A DNA stretch of 64,000 bases. Source: Paracoccaceae bacterium (lineage in GTDB: Bacteria; Pseudomonadota; Alphaproteobacteria; Rhodobacterales; Rhodobacteraceae). The stretch's first letter is position 1; every line of letters starts with the position of its first letter. Made by a program: the position numbers and the translations under genes. Shown in pieces: positions 16,268 to 25,161 of the stretch. The stretch spans positions 1-64,000 of the forward strand of contig JAPUEK010000042.1 in the NCBI GenBank assembly GCA_027492585.1, written 5' to 3'. Under the pieces are notes generated by a model. It had not been told where the DNA came from, did no database searches, and saw only the letters and a list, made by a program, of their open reading frames with translations.

Positions 16268-16289
16268 AAAGCCGCCCGAAGGCGGCTTT
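16268..16289. terminator. Bidirectional terminator beyond attR
   Basis: A 9-bp stem AAAGCCGCC/GGCGGCTTT with a CGAA tetraloop, 14 bp past the aroB stop codon. It can end aroB on the minus strand and would have ended tRNA-Gln on the plus strand before the element inserted. Confidence 0.75.
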
Positions 16290-16302
16290 CCGGTCTCTTC
16301 GG

Positions 16303-17433
16303 TCAGCGCCCGTGCAACGCCTCGGCCAGCAGGTCCAGCACCTTTTCCGGCGGCACGTCCCCGGCCACGAAGGCCTCGCCGATCCCGCGGGCGAGAATGA
16401 AGCGCAGCTTGCCGTCCACGACCTTCTTGTCCTGCCCCATCAGCGCCAGAAGCGCCTCCGCCCCCGGCAGATCACCCGGAATATCGGCGAGGTCGGTCTT
16501 CATCCCCATGGCCTTCAGATGGGCGCGCACCCGGCTCGGCGCCTCCTGCGAACAGAGGCCGAGCCGCTGCGACAGCTCGAAGGCCAAGGCGCAGCCGATC
16601 GCCACCCCCTCGCCATGCAGAAGCCGGTCCGAATAGCCCGTGGCCTTCTCAAGCGCGTGGCAGAAGGTATGGCCGAGGTTCAGGAGCGCCCGCTCCCCCT
16701 CCTCCGTCTCGTCGCGCGAGACGATCCCGGCCTTCATCTCGACCGAGCGGCGCACGGCATATTGGCGCTTGACCGCATCGCCGGACAGAGCCGGCCCGTT
16801 CGCCTCCAGCCAGTCGAAGAAGGCCGCATCCCCGAGAAGGCCATATTTCACCACCTCGCCGTAACCCGCGCGGAAATCGCGCGGCGGCAGGCTTTGCAGG
16901 ACGCCGATATCGGCCAGAACGAGGCTCGGCTGATGGAAGGCGCCGATCAGGTTCTTGCCGGCGACGGAATTGATCCCGGTCTTGCCGCCGACGGAGCTGT
17001 CCACCTGCGCCAGAAGAGTCGTCGGGATCTGCACGAAGCGCACCCCGCGCCGCAACACCGCCGCGGCAAAGCCGACCAGATCGCCGACCACGCCGCCGCC
17101 GAAGGCGATGACGATATCGCGCCGCTCCACCTTCTGCTCCAGCAGCCATTCGACGCAGCGCCCGAACTGCTCCCATCCTTTCGAGCCCTCGCCCGGCGGA
17201 ATGGTCAGCGCGGTGAGGGCGATGCCCTCGGCCTCAAGCGCGGCGGCGAGGCGCAGCAGGTGATGGGCCGCCACCGTGTCGTCGGTGATCACCGCCACGC
17301 GCTTGCGGCGCAGGAGGGGGGCGATCTCCGCCCCGGCGCGGTCGATCAGGCCCGGCCCGATCCGCACCTCATAGCTGCGCGCGCCAAGATCCACGGCGAC
17401 CACATCCGTCACCAGATCGGCATCCATGACCAT
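16303..17433 (-). CDS. aroB: 3-dehydroquinate synthase
   Basis: 376 aa, normal length. It converts DAHP to 3-dehydroquinate with NAD and a metal in the shikimate pathway. Seen: VAVITDDTVAAHHL, the NAD-binding FGGGVVGDLVGFAA, PTTLLAQVDSSVGGKTGIN, and the metal-binding His in LLNLGHTFCHALE and LLHGEGVAIG. Start at 17433 has AAAGGAA 7 nt upstream. It lies 3 bp after aroK and is surely cotranscribed with it. Confidence 0.97.
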   Translation of the reverse strand: MVMDADLVTDVVAVDLGARSYEVRIGPGLIDRAGAEIAPLLRRKRVAVITDDTVAAHHLLRLAAALEAEGIALTALTIPPGEGSKGWEQFGRCVEWLLEQKVERRDIVIAFGGGVVGDLVGFAAAVLRRGVRFVQIPTTLLAQVDSSVGGKTGINSVAGKNLIGAFHQPSLVLADIGVLQSLPPRDFRAGYGEVVKYGLLGDAAFFDWLEANGPALSGDAVKRQYAVRRSVEMKAGIVSRDETEEGERALLNLGHTFCHALEKATGYSDRLLHGEGVAIGCALAFELSQRLGLCSQEAPSRVRAHLKAMGMKTDLADIPGDLPGAEALLALMGQDKKVVDGKLRFILARGIGEAFVAGDVPPEKVLDLLAEALHGR

Positions 17434-17436
17434 GGC

Positions 17437-17976
17437 TCAGTTCCTTTCGATGATGTCGGGCCGCTGGCTCAGCGCCTCGACCACGCGGCGGGCCATGTCC
17501 TCCACCGAATAATCGGAGGCGGAATCGACCGCAATTTCCGCCTGCTGGTAGAAAGGCAGCCGGGCTTCGTAAAGGGCGCGCAGGGTTTCGCGCGGATTGG
17601 CGGTGCGGAGAAGCGGACGGGTGGTCTTGTGGCGGACGCGGTTCCACAGAAGGTCAAGATCGACCCGCAGCCAGACCGACACCCCGGCTTCGGCGATCAG
17701 CTTGCGGTTGGCCTCCGCCAGAAAGGCCCCGCCGCCGGTGGACAGGATGCAGGGCGTGCCGCGCAGAAGCCGGCCGAGCACCTCCGTCTCCCGCGCGCGG
17801 AAGAACGGCTCGCCGTCGCGCTCGAAAATCTCGGCGATGGAGGCATTGGCGGCGCGGACGATCTCTTCGTCCGAATCAAGGAAAGGGACCCCAAGATGCC
17901 GGGCCACCGCCGTTCCCACGGCAGTCTTGCCTGCCCCCATCATGCCGACCATCGCCACGGTTTTCTTCAGTCGCAC
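17437..17976 (-). CDS. aroK: Shikimate kinase
   Basis: 179 aa, GTG start with GGGGGA upstream. It phosphorylates shikimate at O3. Walker A is GMMGAGKTAVG near residue 11; the shikimate-binding DSDEEI, FRARE and STGGGAF follow, then the lid Arg region KTTRPLL. It is followed immediately by aroB, the usual alphaproteobacterial order. Confidence 0.97.
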   Translation of the reverse strand: MRLKKTVAMVGMMGAGKTAVGTAVARHLGVPFLDSDEEIVRAANASIAEIFERDGEPFFRARETEVLGRLLRGTPCILSTGGGAFLAEANRKLIAEAGVSVWLRVDLDLLWNRVRHKTTRPLLRTANPRETLRALYEARLPFYQQAEIAVDSASDYSVEDMARRVVEALSQRPDIIERN

Positions 17977-18181
17977 CGTTCCCCCGCAAACATTTCGTTG
18001 CCGCGCCCCGCGCCCTTACACTTTGTTGTGACAGGCGATCTCCGGCTCAAGCCGAACTTTCTTCCTTGAATGGCGTGAACTCGGCGCGAAAGCCATATAT
18101 ATTCGGCGGAAGTCGGGCGGAAGACCTGCCGGATCAAGGACAGAAGGCGCGGGCAGAACCGGGCCGGGACGAGGGGCGCAG

Positions 18182-18319
18182 ATGATGGGGCGATTGATCA
18201 AGCTGTTGGTCGTGGTGGTTGTTCTCGGTTTCGCCGGGCTTGTTGCCTATGCCTATCTGGCCGATCTGTCGCCCGTGGCGCAGGAAGTGCGGCTTCCGGT
18301 GACGCTTCATGCCGATTGA
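18182..18319 (+). CDS. Small single-pass membrane protein (45 aa)
   Basis: MMGRLIKLLVVVVVLG begins a hydrophobic helix of about 22 residues, followed by AYAYLADLSPVAQEVR and a short polar tail. No Shine-Dalgarno is clear, but the composition is coding-like and the following gene overlaps or abuts it. It is divergent from aroK across 205 bp. Probably an inner-membrane microprotein working with the next gene; function unknown. Confidence 0.65.
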   Translation: MMGRLIKLLVVVVVLGFAGLVAYAYLADLSPVAQEVRLPVTLHAD

Positions 18320-18332
18320 GCCTGGCCGGGCC

Positions 18333-19952
18333 ATGAAGGGTCTGGCAAGAAATCTGGTTCGGGGAAGCCGCACCGGCGCATTGATTTCCGGCGCGCTGCT
18401 GGTCTGCGCCCTGCCTGCGGCGGCCGAGGAGCCGTTGTCCGCCATCGACTGGCTTTCGCAATCGGTTGCGGCTCCGGCGCATGGGGCGGCCCCCGCCAAG
18501 GTGGAAACCGGGATTGCCGTGCCGCAGAAGCCCGATCCGTCGGAGCCCCCTGTCGCCGCCACCGGCGCCCTTCCGGAAAGCGTCGCGGTCAGCGTGCTCG
18601 ATGGCCCGTCGCTGGACGGGGTGGGTCTGCTGTCGCCGGAGACCACGGGTTTCCCGCGCAATCTCTGGGGTCTTGCCAAGGCCTCCGAGGCGGTCAGCGC
18701 CATTGCGGCGACCGGCACCGATGGTCTGCCGGCCCTTCAGGGTCTGCTCGTCACCGTGCTTCTGGCCGAGGCGGAGCCTCCGGCCGATGCGGGGGATGCC
18801 GGGGCTCTGCTGATCGCGCGGATCGACAAATTGCTGGAGATCGGCGCGCTCGATCAGGCCGAGGCGCTGCTGGAAGCGGCAGGCCCCGCCCCCAATGCCG
18901 AGCTCTTCCGCCGCAGTTTCGACGTGGCGCTGCTGACCGGGATGGAGGATCGCGCCTGCGCCGAGATGTCCGGCGCGCCCGAGCTTGCCCCGACGCTGAT
19001 CACCCGTGTCTTCTGCCTCGCCCGCGCCGGGGACTGGAACGCCGCCGCGCTGACCCTGCGGACCGCACAGGCGCTCGGCCATGTGACCGGCACCGAAGAA
19101 GAGCTGCTGTCGCGCTTTCTCGACCCCGACCTGTACGAGGGCGAGGAGGTGCCGGAGCCGCCGAAACCCGTGACCCCGCTGATCTGGCGGCTTTACGATG
19201 CCATCGGGGAGCCGCTGCCGACCGCCACCCTGCCCCTCGCCTTCGCCCATGCGGAACTGTCGAACCGCGCCGGCTGGAAGGCGCAGGTGGAGGCGGCCGA
19301 AAGGCTCGCCCGCGCCGGGGCGATCACGCCGAACCTGCTCCTCGGGCTTTACACGCAGCGCAGCCCGGCGGCTTCGGGCGGCGTGTGGGACCGGGTGGAT
19401 GCCTTCCAACGCTTCGATTCCGCCCTGACGAGCGGCGAACTCAGCGCCGTGGAACAGCGCCTGCCGCTGGCCTATGCCCGGATGACCGATGTGGAAATCG
19501 AGGTGCCGTTTTCGGAGCTTTTCGCCGAAAAGCTGTCGAAACTGCCGCTGACCGGGGATGCGGCGCGGATCGCCTATGAGATGGGCCTTCTGTCCACCGA
19601 CTTCGAGAGCCTGTCGAAATCCCCGCTCGCCGGGGACGACGAGCGCCAGCTTTTCCTCGCCGGCGTGGCGCAGGGCGATGTGACCGGCCTGCGTGCGCCC
19701 GACAGCATGGCCCGCGCCATCGCCCCGGCCTTTCAGGCCGCTCCGCCGGCCGTGAGCGAAGAGGCGCAGGCGCTTCTCGACCAGCACCGCATCGGCGAGG
19801 CGATCCTGCTGGCGATCTCGCAGGTGCAGACCGGGCTGCATGGCGAGCTGACCAAGGTGACGACGGGGCTCGTGCTTCTGCGCCATCTGGGGCTGGAGGA
19901 ACCCGCGCGGCGGGTGGCGCTGGAGCTGATGCTGCTGGAGCGGCGGGGCTGA
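18333..19952 (+). CDS. Exported protein of unknown function upstream of xerD
   Basis: 539 aa from MKGLARNLVRG, chosen because it gives a good signal peptide (ALISGALLVCALPAAAEE); an earlier ATG at 18309 overlaps the preceding microprotein. A Pro/Ala-rich stretch (about 40-95) is followed by a long helical, Ala/Leu-rich region with repeated helix pairs (ARIDKLLEIGALDQAEALLEA), resembling a TPR-like solenoid. Probably periplasmic. It ends 1 bp before xerD, so it is cotranscribed with it. The family is not recognised. Confidence 0.8.
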   Translation: MKGLARNLVRGSRTGALISGALLVCALPAAAEEPLSAIDWLSQSVAAPAHGAAPAKVETGIAVPQKPDPSEPPVAATGALPESVAVSVLDGPSLDGVGLLSPETTGFPRNLWGLAKASEAVSAIAATGTDGLPALQGLLVTVLLAEAEPPADAGDAGALLIARIDKLLEIGALDQAEALLEAAGPAPNAELFRRSFDVALLTGMEDRACAEMSGAPELAPTLITRVFCLARAGDWNAAALTLRTAQALGHVTGTEEELLSRFLDPDLYEGEEVPEPPKPVTPLIWRLYDAIGEPLPTATLPLAFAHAELSNRAGWKAQVEAAERLARAGAITPNLLLGLYTQRSPAASGGVWDRVDAFQRFDSALTSGELSAVEQRLPLAYARMTDVEIEVPFSELFAEKLSKLPLTGDAARIAYEMGLLSTDFESLSKSPLAGDDERQLFLAGVAQGDVTGLRAPDSMARAIAPAFQAAPPAVSEEAQALLDQHRIGEAILLAISQVQTGLHGELTKVTTGLVLLRHLGLEEPARRVALELMLLERRG

Positions 19953-19953
19953 C

Positions 19954-20901
19954 ATGGCGCCCTCCGGCCGCGACCGCTGGATTTCCGCCTTTCTGGACGC
20001 GCAGGCGGCCGAACGCGATGCGGCCCGCAACACGCGCCTTGCCTATGGCCGCGACCTGATCGACTTTTCCGATTGGCTGGCGCGCAAGGGCGGCGGTTTC
20101 CCGACGGCAAGCCGCGCCGATGTCGAGGCCTATCTGGTCTTCTGCGAGGCGCAGGGCCTGTCGAAACCCACCCGCGCGCGGCGGCTGTCGGCGATCCGCC
20201 AGCTTTACCGCTTCGCCCATGAGGAGGGCTGGCGCGAGGACAACCCGGCTCTGCGGCTCAAAGGCCCCGGCGCCAGCCAGCGGCTGCCGGTCACGCTCAG
20301 CGAGACGGAGGTGACGCGGCTCCTGACCGCCGCCCATGACCACGGCCGCCATCCGGGCGAAAAGCTGCGGAACGGCGCGCTGCTGGAACTGCTTTACGCC
20401 ACCGGGCTGCGGGTGAGCGAACTCGTCAGCCTGCCCGTCGCGGCGCTGCGCGGCGATCCGCGGATGATCCTTGTGACCGGCAAGGGCAACAAGGACCGGA
20501 TGGTGCCGCTTTCCACCCCGGCACGGGCGGCGGTCACCGCCTGGCTCGCCTTCCGCGATGCCGAGGAGGATCGCCGGCGGCAGGAGGGCAAGGCAGCCTC
20601 GCGCTTTCTCTTCCCCGGTCCGGGGGCGGAAGGCCATGTGACGCGCCAGCATTTCCACCTTCTGCTGAAGGACATCGCCGCCCGCGCCGATGTGGCGCTT
20701 GAGAAGGTCACGCCGCACACCCTTCGTCATGCCTTCGCCACCCATCTGCTGGCGGGGGGCGCCGATCTGCGGGTGATCCAGACCCTGCTCGGCCATGCCG
20801 ATGTGGCGACGACCGAGATCTATACCCATGTTCTGGACGAACAGCTCCGCGATCTGGTGCTGACCAGGCATCCGCTCGCAAAACCCGAGGGCAAGGCTTG
20901 A
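19954..20901 (+). CDS. xerD: Tyrosine recombinase XerD
   Basis: 315 aa, typical Xer length. An N-terminal SAM-like core-binding domain (NTRLAYGRDLIDFSDWL) is followed by a catalytic domain with all five residues: ATGLRVSEL (Arg), GKGNKDR (Lys), HTLRHAFATHL (HxxR), LLGHADVATTEIY (His, Tyr nucleophile). It resolves chromosome dimers at dif with XerC. XerC is the alternative, but the aroKB neighbourhood is usual for alphaproteobacterial xerD. Confidence 0.88.
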   Translation: MAPSGRDRWISAFLDAQAAERDAARNTRLAYGRDLIDFSDWLARKGGGFPTASRADVEAYLVFCEAQGLSKPTRARRLSAIRQLYRFAHEEGWREDNPALRLKGPGASQRLPVTLSETEVTRLLTAAHDHGRHPGEKLRNGALLELLYATGLRVSELVSLPVAALRGDPRMILVTGKGNKDRMVPLSTPARAAVTAWLAFRDAEEDRRRQEGKAASRFLFPGPGAEGHVTRQHFHLLLKDIAARADVALEKVTPHTLRHAFATHLLAGGADLRVIQTLLGHADVATTEIYTHVLDEQLRDLVLTRHPLAKPEGKA

Positions 20902-20931
20902 CCCGGCGCGGCTTTGGTCTTTGAAAGAGCC

Positions 20932-21783
20932 ATGCTGATCGTTGCCCCCTTCCTCGCCCGCCTCAACCGCCTTCTGGGTCGCACCGATCCCGACCGCGCC
21001 CGCGAAGTGTTCCGCGAGGAGATTGCCGGAGCCATCGCCCTCGGCCATTCCGGCGGCGCCATGCAGAAGGAGGACCGCGACCGCCTTCTGGGTGCGCTCG
21101 ACCTCGGCGACCGCACGGTCGAAGAAATCATGCGCCCCCGCCGTCAGATCGAGATGATCGACGCCGAAGCCGCGCCGGAGGCGATCATCGCCCAGATGCT
21201 CGCCTCGCCCTTCTCGCGCCTGCCGATCTACCGGGAGAATGAGGAAAACATCCTCGGCGTCATCCATGCCAAGGATCTCTGGCGCGAGCTGGACAGGCTG
21301 GTGCGCGGCGGAGAGGGGATCGCGGCGCTCGATATCGTCAGGCCGGCGATGAAGCCCTATTTCATCCCCGACACCACGGCGCTTGACGAGCAGATGCGCG
21401 AATTCCTGAAGCGACGCACCCATTTCGCCTTGGTCGTGGATGAATACGGCAGCCTCAAGGGCCTGATCACGCTGGAGGATATTCTGGAGGAGATCGTCGG
21501 CGAGATCACCGACGAATTCGACGTGATCGCCCGCGACACGCGGCTGAAACCGGATGGCGCGGGCGGCTGGCAGGTCGATGGCGCCATGACGATCCGCGAC
21601 CTCAACCGCGCGCTCGACTGGGCGCTGCCGGATGACGAGGCCAATACGATTGCCGGTCTGGTGATCCACGAAGCGCAGATGATCCCGGTCGAGGGCCAGG
21701 TCTTCAGCTTCCACGGCTTCCGCTTCGAGGTGACGGGCCGGCAGGAGAACCGGCTGACGAAGGTGCGGATCCGCCCGCTCTGA
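20932..21783 (+). CDS. CorC/TlyC-type CBS-domain protein
   Basis: About 283 aa from MLIVAPFLARL; TTG at 20914 gives six more residues. Two CBS domains (RTVEEIMRPRRQIEMI near 60-125; IVRPAMKPYFIPDTTALDE near 135-195) and a C-terminal CorC_HlyC domain (DLNRALDW to RLTKVRIRPL). The N-terminal membrane DUF21/CNNM domain of the longer relatives is absent, as in E. coli CorC and rickettsial TlyC. Annotated family roles are in Mg/Co efflux or, doubtfully, haemolysis. It lies 30 bp after xerD. Confidence 0.85.
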   Translation: MLIVAPFLARLNRLLGRTDPDRAREVFREEIAGAIALGHSGGAMQKEDRDRLLGALDLGDRTVEEIMRPRRQIEMIDAEAAPEAIIAQMLASPFSRLPIYRENEENILGVIHAKDLWRELDRLVRGGEGIAALDIVRPAMKPYFIPDTTALDEQMREFLKRRTHFALVVDEYGSLKGLITLEDILEEIVGEITDEFDVIARDTRLKPDGAGGWQVDGAMTIRDLNRALDWALPDDEANTIAGLVIHEAQMIPVEGQVFSFHGFRFEVTGRQENRLTKVRIRPL

Positions 21784-21797
21784 CGCGCAGGAACCTG

Positions 21798-21829
21798 CTC
21801 TGGAAGGATTTCGCAAACGCCTTCCAGAG
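21798..21829. terminator. Hairpin between convergent genes
   Basis: Perfect 10-bp arms CTCTGGAAGG (21798-21807) and CCTTCCAGAG (21820-21829) lie between two convergent stop codons. There is no T tract, so it may act as a bidirectional barrier rather than an intrinsic terminator. Confidence 0.5.
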
Positions 21830-21848
21830 AATTCGGGCGCCCCGCCCC

Positions 21849-23255
21849 TCAGATGATGTCGATCAGCCCTGCGAGACCGTTGGTCGATTTGATGCCGGTC
21901 AGCGTGATCGTATCGCCATCGCCGAAATCAAAGACCATGTTGTTGCCCACCCGGTGAGCGAACTGGCTGACAACCTGCGCGGCCGTCAGGGGGCGATTGT
22001 CCCAGAGGGCATCGTCGAAGACCAGCCGGTCCTTTTCCTTGGTCTTGAAGTCGGTGACCACGTCGCCGCCGTCGCCAAGCGAGAAGATGAAGGCATCGGC
22101 CCCGGCGCCGCCGGTCAGCCGATCGGCCCCCGCCCCGCCCGAGAGCCGGTCGTTTTCGGTGCCGCCGATCAGGATGTCATTGCCGTCTCCGCCGAAAAGC
22201 AGGTCGATCCCGGCCTCCCCCAGAAGCGAATCCGCACCCTCTCCGCCATAGAGACGGTCCGCTCCGGCCCCGCCGGTCAGCGTGTCATTGCCGGCATCGC
22301 CCATCAGCGTGTCATTGCCGGCCCAGCCGAAGAGATTGTCATTGCCCCCCTCGCCGTCGAGAAGGTTCGCAGCACCGTTGCCATCCATGCGGTTCGCGGC
22401 GGCATTGCCGGTCGCATCGAGCGTATCGGCCCCCAGAAGCCGCACATTGTTGATCCCGGTGCCGAGGGTCAGATCCCCGGAAGTGAAGAAGGTGTTGCCG
22501 CCCACCACGTCGAGCTTCACATTGCCGGTATTGGCGGCAAGGGTCGCGGTGAAGCCGAGAGCGCCGACGCTGCCCGAAACCTCCAGCGGGGCGCCGGTGC
22601 CGATGGCAAGCGCATAGCCGCCCGCTTCTCCGGTGGTCGCCGTGGCGTCCCCCACGGTCAGGACCACGCCGGCCGCACCTTCCCCCACATTGTAGAAGGC
22701 ATTGCCGTTGCGGTCGGTATAGGCCACGCCGGTCAGGAAGTAATCCGTCCCCGAGCGCCCGAATTCCTGCGAGACCATCGAGGCATTGTAGTTGCGCCCG
22801 CCGGTGGTGAAGAGGCCGGTCTCCTGCGCGATGCCGATCTCGCGGAAACGGTCGTTGAGGATGTTGAGCCGGTGCGAGGCGCTTTTGAAGAGGTCGTTGT
22901 GCTGCTGCTCGATCAGCAGGGTCAGGTCGATGCGCCCGGTCGAACCGCGCCAGGAAATGTTCTCGCCGATGGAATTCCAGTCATAGCCGGCGGCCTTCGC
23001 CCGTTGCGCCATGGAACTGCCGCCCGCGCCGACATGGGAAAAGACATCCGCCGCCAGCATCCATTGCGAATGGCCGATGGCCGCCGCTTCCAGCTCCGCA
23101 TTGGAGGCGAGCGGCGCGCGGATTTCGGTGCCGAGCGTTCCTGCCGCCAGCCCCTGATTGAGCGCGATGCCCTGTCGTGCAGCCTCCCCCGCCGGGTCCA
23201 TCCGCGCCCGGTTGACGAGTTCCAGCATATATTGCTCAGCCGCAGACAAGGACAT
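21849..23255 (-). CDS. CAP/SCP-domain protein with RTX calcium-binding repeats
   Basis: About 468 aa from MSLSAAEQYML. Residues 5-160 are a CAP (SCP/PR-1) domain: LVNRARMDP, AAIGHSQWMLAADVFSHVG, ENISWRG, and the HRLNIL segment. Residues 165-275 form a beta-rich CNA-B-like part. From about 300, RTX nonapeptides (GGEGNDxLxGxxGNDTL type) bind Ca2+, and the C-terminus (TITLTGI...GLAGLIDII) suits type I secretion. There is no N-terminal signal peptide, consistent with type I export. No ABC/MFP exporter genes are adjacent. Probably secreted; target unknown. Confidence 0.9.
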   Translation of the reverse strand: MSLSAAEQYMLELVNRARMDPAGEAARQGIALNQGLAAGTLGTEIRAPLASNAELEAAAIGHSQWMLAADVFSHVGAGGSSMAQRAKAAGYDWNSIGENISWRGSTGRIDLTLLIEQQHNDLFKSASHRLNILNDRFREIGIAQETGLFTTGGRNYNASMVSQEFGRSGTDYFLTGVAYTDRNGNAFYNVGEGAAGVVLTVGDATATTGEAGGYALAIGTGAPLEVSGSVGALGFTATLAANTGNVKLDVVGGNTFFTSGDLTLGTGINNVRLLGADTLDATGNAAANRMDGNGAANLLDGEGGNDNLFGWAGNDTLMGDAGNDTLTGGAGADRLYGGEGADSLLGEAGIDLLFGGDGNDILIGGTENDRLSGGAGADRLTGGAGADAFIFSLGDGGDVVTDFKTKEKDRLVFDDALWDNRPLTAAQVVSQFAHRVGNNMVFDFGDGDTITLTGIKSTNGLAGLIDII

Positions 23256-23329
23256 GATGCAAACCTTTCCCCCAATCGTGACGGGCAAGGCTTAACGGAG
23301 AAATAAGGCAGACTGGCGGCAGCTTCTTG

Positions 23330-24898
23330 TCAGCGCTTGCCAAAAATGGTGCCGAGCACCCCCCGGATGATGGCCTGACCGCTGCGCGACCCGAGCTGTC
23401 TTGCGAAACTTTTCGCAAAAACCTCGCCAACCGAATCGGAACGCGAGCTGCGGGTCTTGCCCGTACCGCCGCTGCGGGTGCCGCCTGCGCCGCTGTCATA
23501 GCGGCGGGCATTGCGGAACTCGCGGTCGGCCTGCTGATCGGCGTCCTTCTGGCGGGCGGCCTGTTCCTCTTCCGCCGCCGCCTGCCGTGCCGCAGCATCG
23601 GCGCGGGCGCGCAGCCGTTCATAGGCGCTGTCGCGGTCGATGGCCGTGTCATATTTCGCGCCGAGCCCCGACGCCGCCACCAGTTGCGCCCGCTGGCCCG
23701 CGTCGATCGGCCCGATCTGCGAGGACGGCGGGCGGACAAGGGTGCGCTCCACCACCGAGGGGATGCCCTTTGCCTCAAGGAAGGAGGTCACGGCCTCGCC
23801 GGTGCCGACATCGCGGATCGCATCCTCTGTCGCAAAGCGCGGATTGGCGCGGTAGGTCTCGGCGGCCATCCGCAGGTCCTTCTGGTCCTTGGCGGTGAAG
23901 GCGCGCAGGGCGTGCTGCACCCGGTTGCCCAGCTGGCCGAGGATCACATCCGGCACGTCCGCCGGGTTCTGGGTGATGAAATAGACCCCGACCCCCTTGG
24001 AGCGGATCAGCCGCGCCACCTGTTCCACCTTGGAAATCAGCGCCTTCGGGGCGTCGGTGAAAAGAAGATGCGCCTCGTCGAAGAAGAAGACCAGCTTCGG
24101 TTTCTCCGGGTCGCCCACCTCCGGCAGTTCCTCGAAAAGCTCGGAGAGAAGCCACAGCAGGAAGGTCGCATAAAGCCGCGGGCTGTTCATCAGCTTGTCG
24201 GCGGCGAGGATGTTGATCATCCCCGCACCGGAGGCATCCGTCCGCATCAGATCGGCAAGCTGGAGCGCGGGCTCCCCGAACATCCGGGCCGCCCCCTGGT
24301 TTTCCAGCACCAGAAGCCGCCGCTGGATCGCCCCGACGGAGGTGGTGGAGACAAGGCCGTAGCGCGCCGAAATCTCGTCGGCATGTTCGGCGATGAAGGT
24401 CAGCAGCGCCTGAAGGTCCTTGAGGTCGAGAAGCGGCAGTTGTTCCTCGTCCGACAGGCGGAAGGCCACGTTCAGCACGCCCTCCTGCGGCTCGGTCAGT
24501 TCCAGGAGGCGGGAGAGGAGAAGCGGCCCCATCTCCGCCACCGTGGCGCGGATCGGATGGCCCTGCGTGCCGAACATGTCCCAGAAGGTCACCGGAAAGG
24601 CGCGGTATTGCAGATCGAGCCCGATGGTCGCGGCACGCTTGGTGAAAGCGTCATGGAGCTTGCCCGCCGCCGAGCCCGCCGCACCAAGCCCCGACAGATC
24701 GCCCTTCACATCGGCGAGAAAGACCGGCACGCCCTCGGCCGAAAAGCCCTCGGCGAGGATCTGGAGCGTCACCGTCTTGCCGGTCCCCGTCGCTCCGGCG
24801 ATCAGCCCGTGGCGGTTGCCGTATTTCAGAAGGAGGTTCTGCGGCACGCCGTAGCCTTCACCACCGCCACCCACGAAAATCGTCTCACCCATCATCAT
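23330..24898 (-). CDS. HerA-like ATPase, DUF853 (YjgR) family
   Basis: 522 aa. Walker A is IAGATGTGKTVTLQ near residue 32, then FLADVKGDLSGL, and Walker B LVFFFDEAHLLF near 268 and ITQNPADVPD (sensor). The C-terminal 100 residues are a charged coiled coil rich in Ala, Arg, Gln (AARQAAAEEEQAARQ) followed by a Ser/Gly/Arg-rich tail. Family members are predicted hexameric helicase-like ATPases with no settled role. Monocistronic in appearance. Confidence 0.85.
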   Translation of the reverse strand: MMMGETIFVGGGGEGYGVPQNLLLKYGNRHGLIAGATGTGKTVTLQILAEGFSAEGVPVFLADVKGDLSGLGAAGSAAGKLHDAFTKRAATIGLDLQYRAFPVTFWDMFGTQGHPIRATVAEMGPLLLSRLLELTEPQEGVLNVAFRLSDEEQLPLLDLKDLQALLTFIAEHADEISARYGLVSTTSVGAIQRRLLVLENQGAARMFGEPALQLADLMRTDASGAGMINILAADKLMNSPRLYATFLLWLLSELFEELPEVGDPEKPKLVFFFDEAHLLFTDAPKALISKVEQVARLIRSKGVGVYFITQNPADVPDVILGQLGNRVQHALRAFTAKDQKDLRMAAETYRANPRFATEDAIRDVGTGEAVTSFLEAKGIPSVVERTLVRPPSSQIGPIDAGQRAQLVAASGLGAKYDTAIDRDSAYERLRARADAAARQAAAEEEQAARQKDADQQADREFRNARRYDSGAGGTRSGGTGKTRSSRSDSVGEVFAKSFARQLGSRSGQAIIRGVLGTIFGKR

Positions 24899-24984
24899 CC
24901 CCTTGCAGCGTTCCTGCCGCTTCGTTTCCAGGACTGCCGCGCCGCCGCCCGGCCGTCGGCCGCAGTCTGTCGTCCGGTCTCAAA

Positions 24985-25102
24985 ATACATTCTTAACCTT
25001 ATGATGCCAGTGTCCTTGTCATCGGGTGTGCGTTTCCTCGCCCGGTGATGACTTCCTCCCTGTCTGACTGGCCGCGCCCCTTGAAAAGGCGCGGCTTTTT
25101 TT
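24985..25102 (+). ncRNA. Candidate short transcript with terminator
   Basis: A strong intrinsic terminator lies at 25071-25102 (GCCGCGCC/GGCGCGGC plus T7), with no plus-strand gene upstream for kilobases. The preceding 90 nt contain an imperfect stem around GTCATCGGG...CCCGGTGATGAC and a 15-codon ORF (25001-25048, MMPVSLSSGVRFLAR). A small RNA or peptide-encoding mRNA is therefore likely. The promoter and 5' end are not clear; the start given is approximate. Confidence 0.5.
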
Positions 25103-25161
25103 CGGTATTTCATGCCGCAGTCCGGGGCCGGACGGTGCCGCAACCCTCCCCCGAATCCTAG

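Noticed and set aside
16264-18069. 601-codon plus-strand ORF over aroB/aroK
   Set aside because: Antisense shadow of two unmistakable enzymes; low-complexity His/Arg/Gln product.
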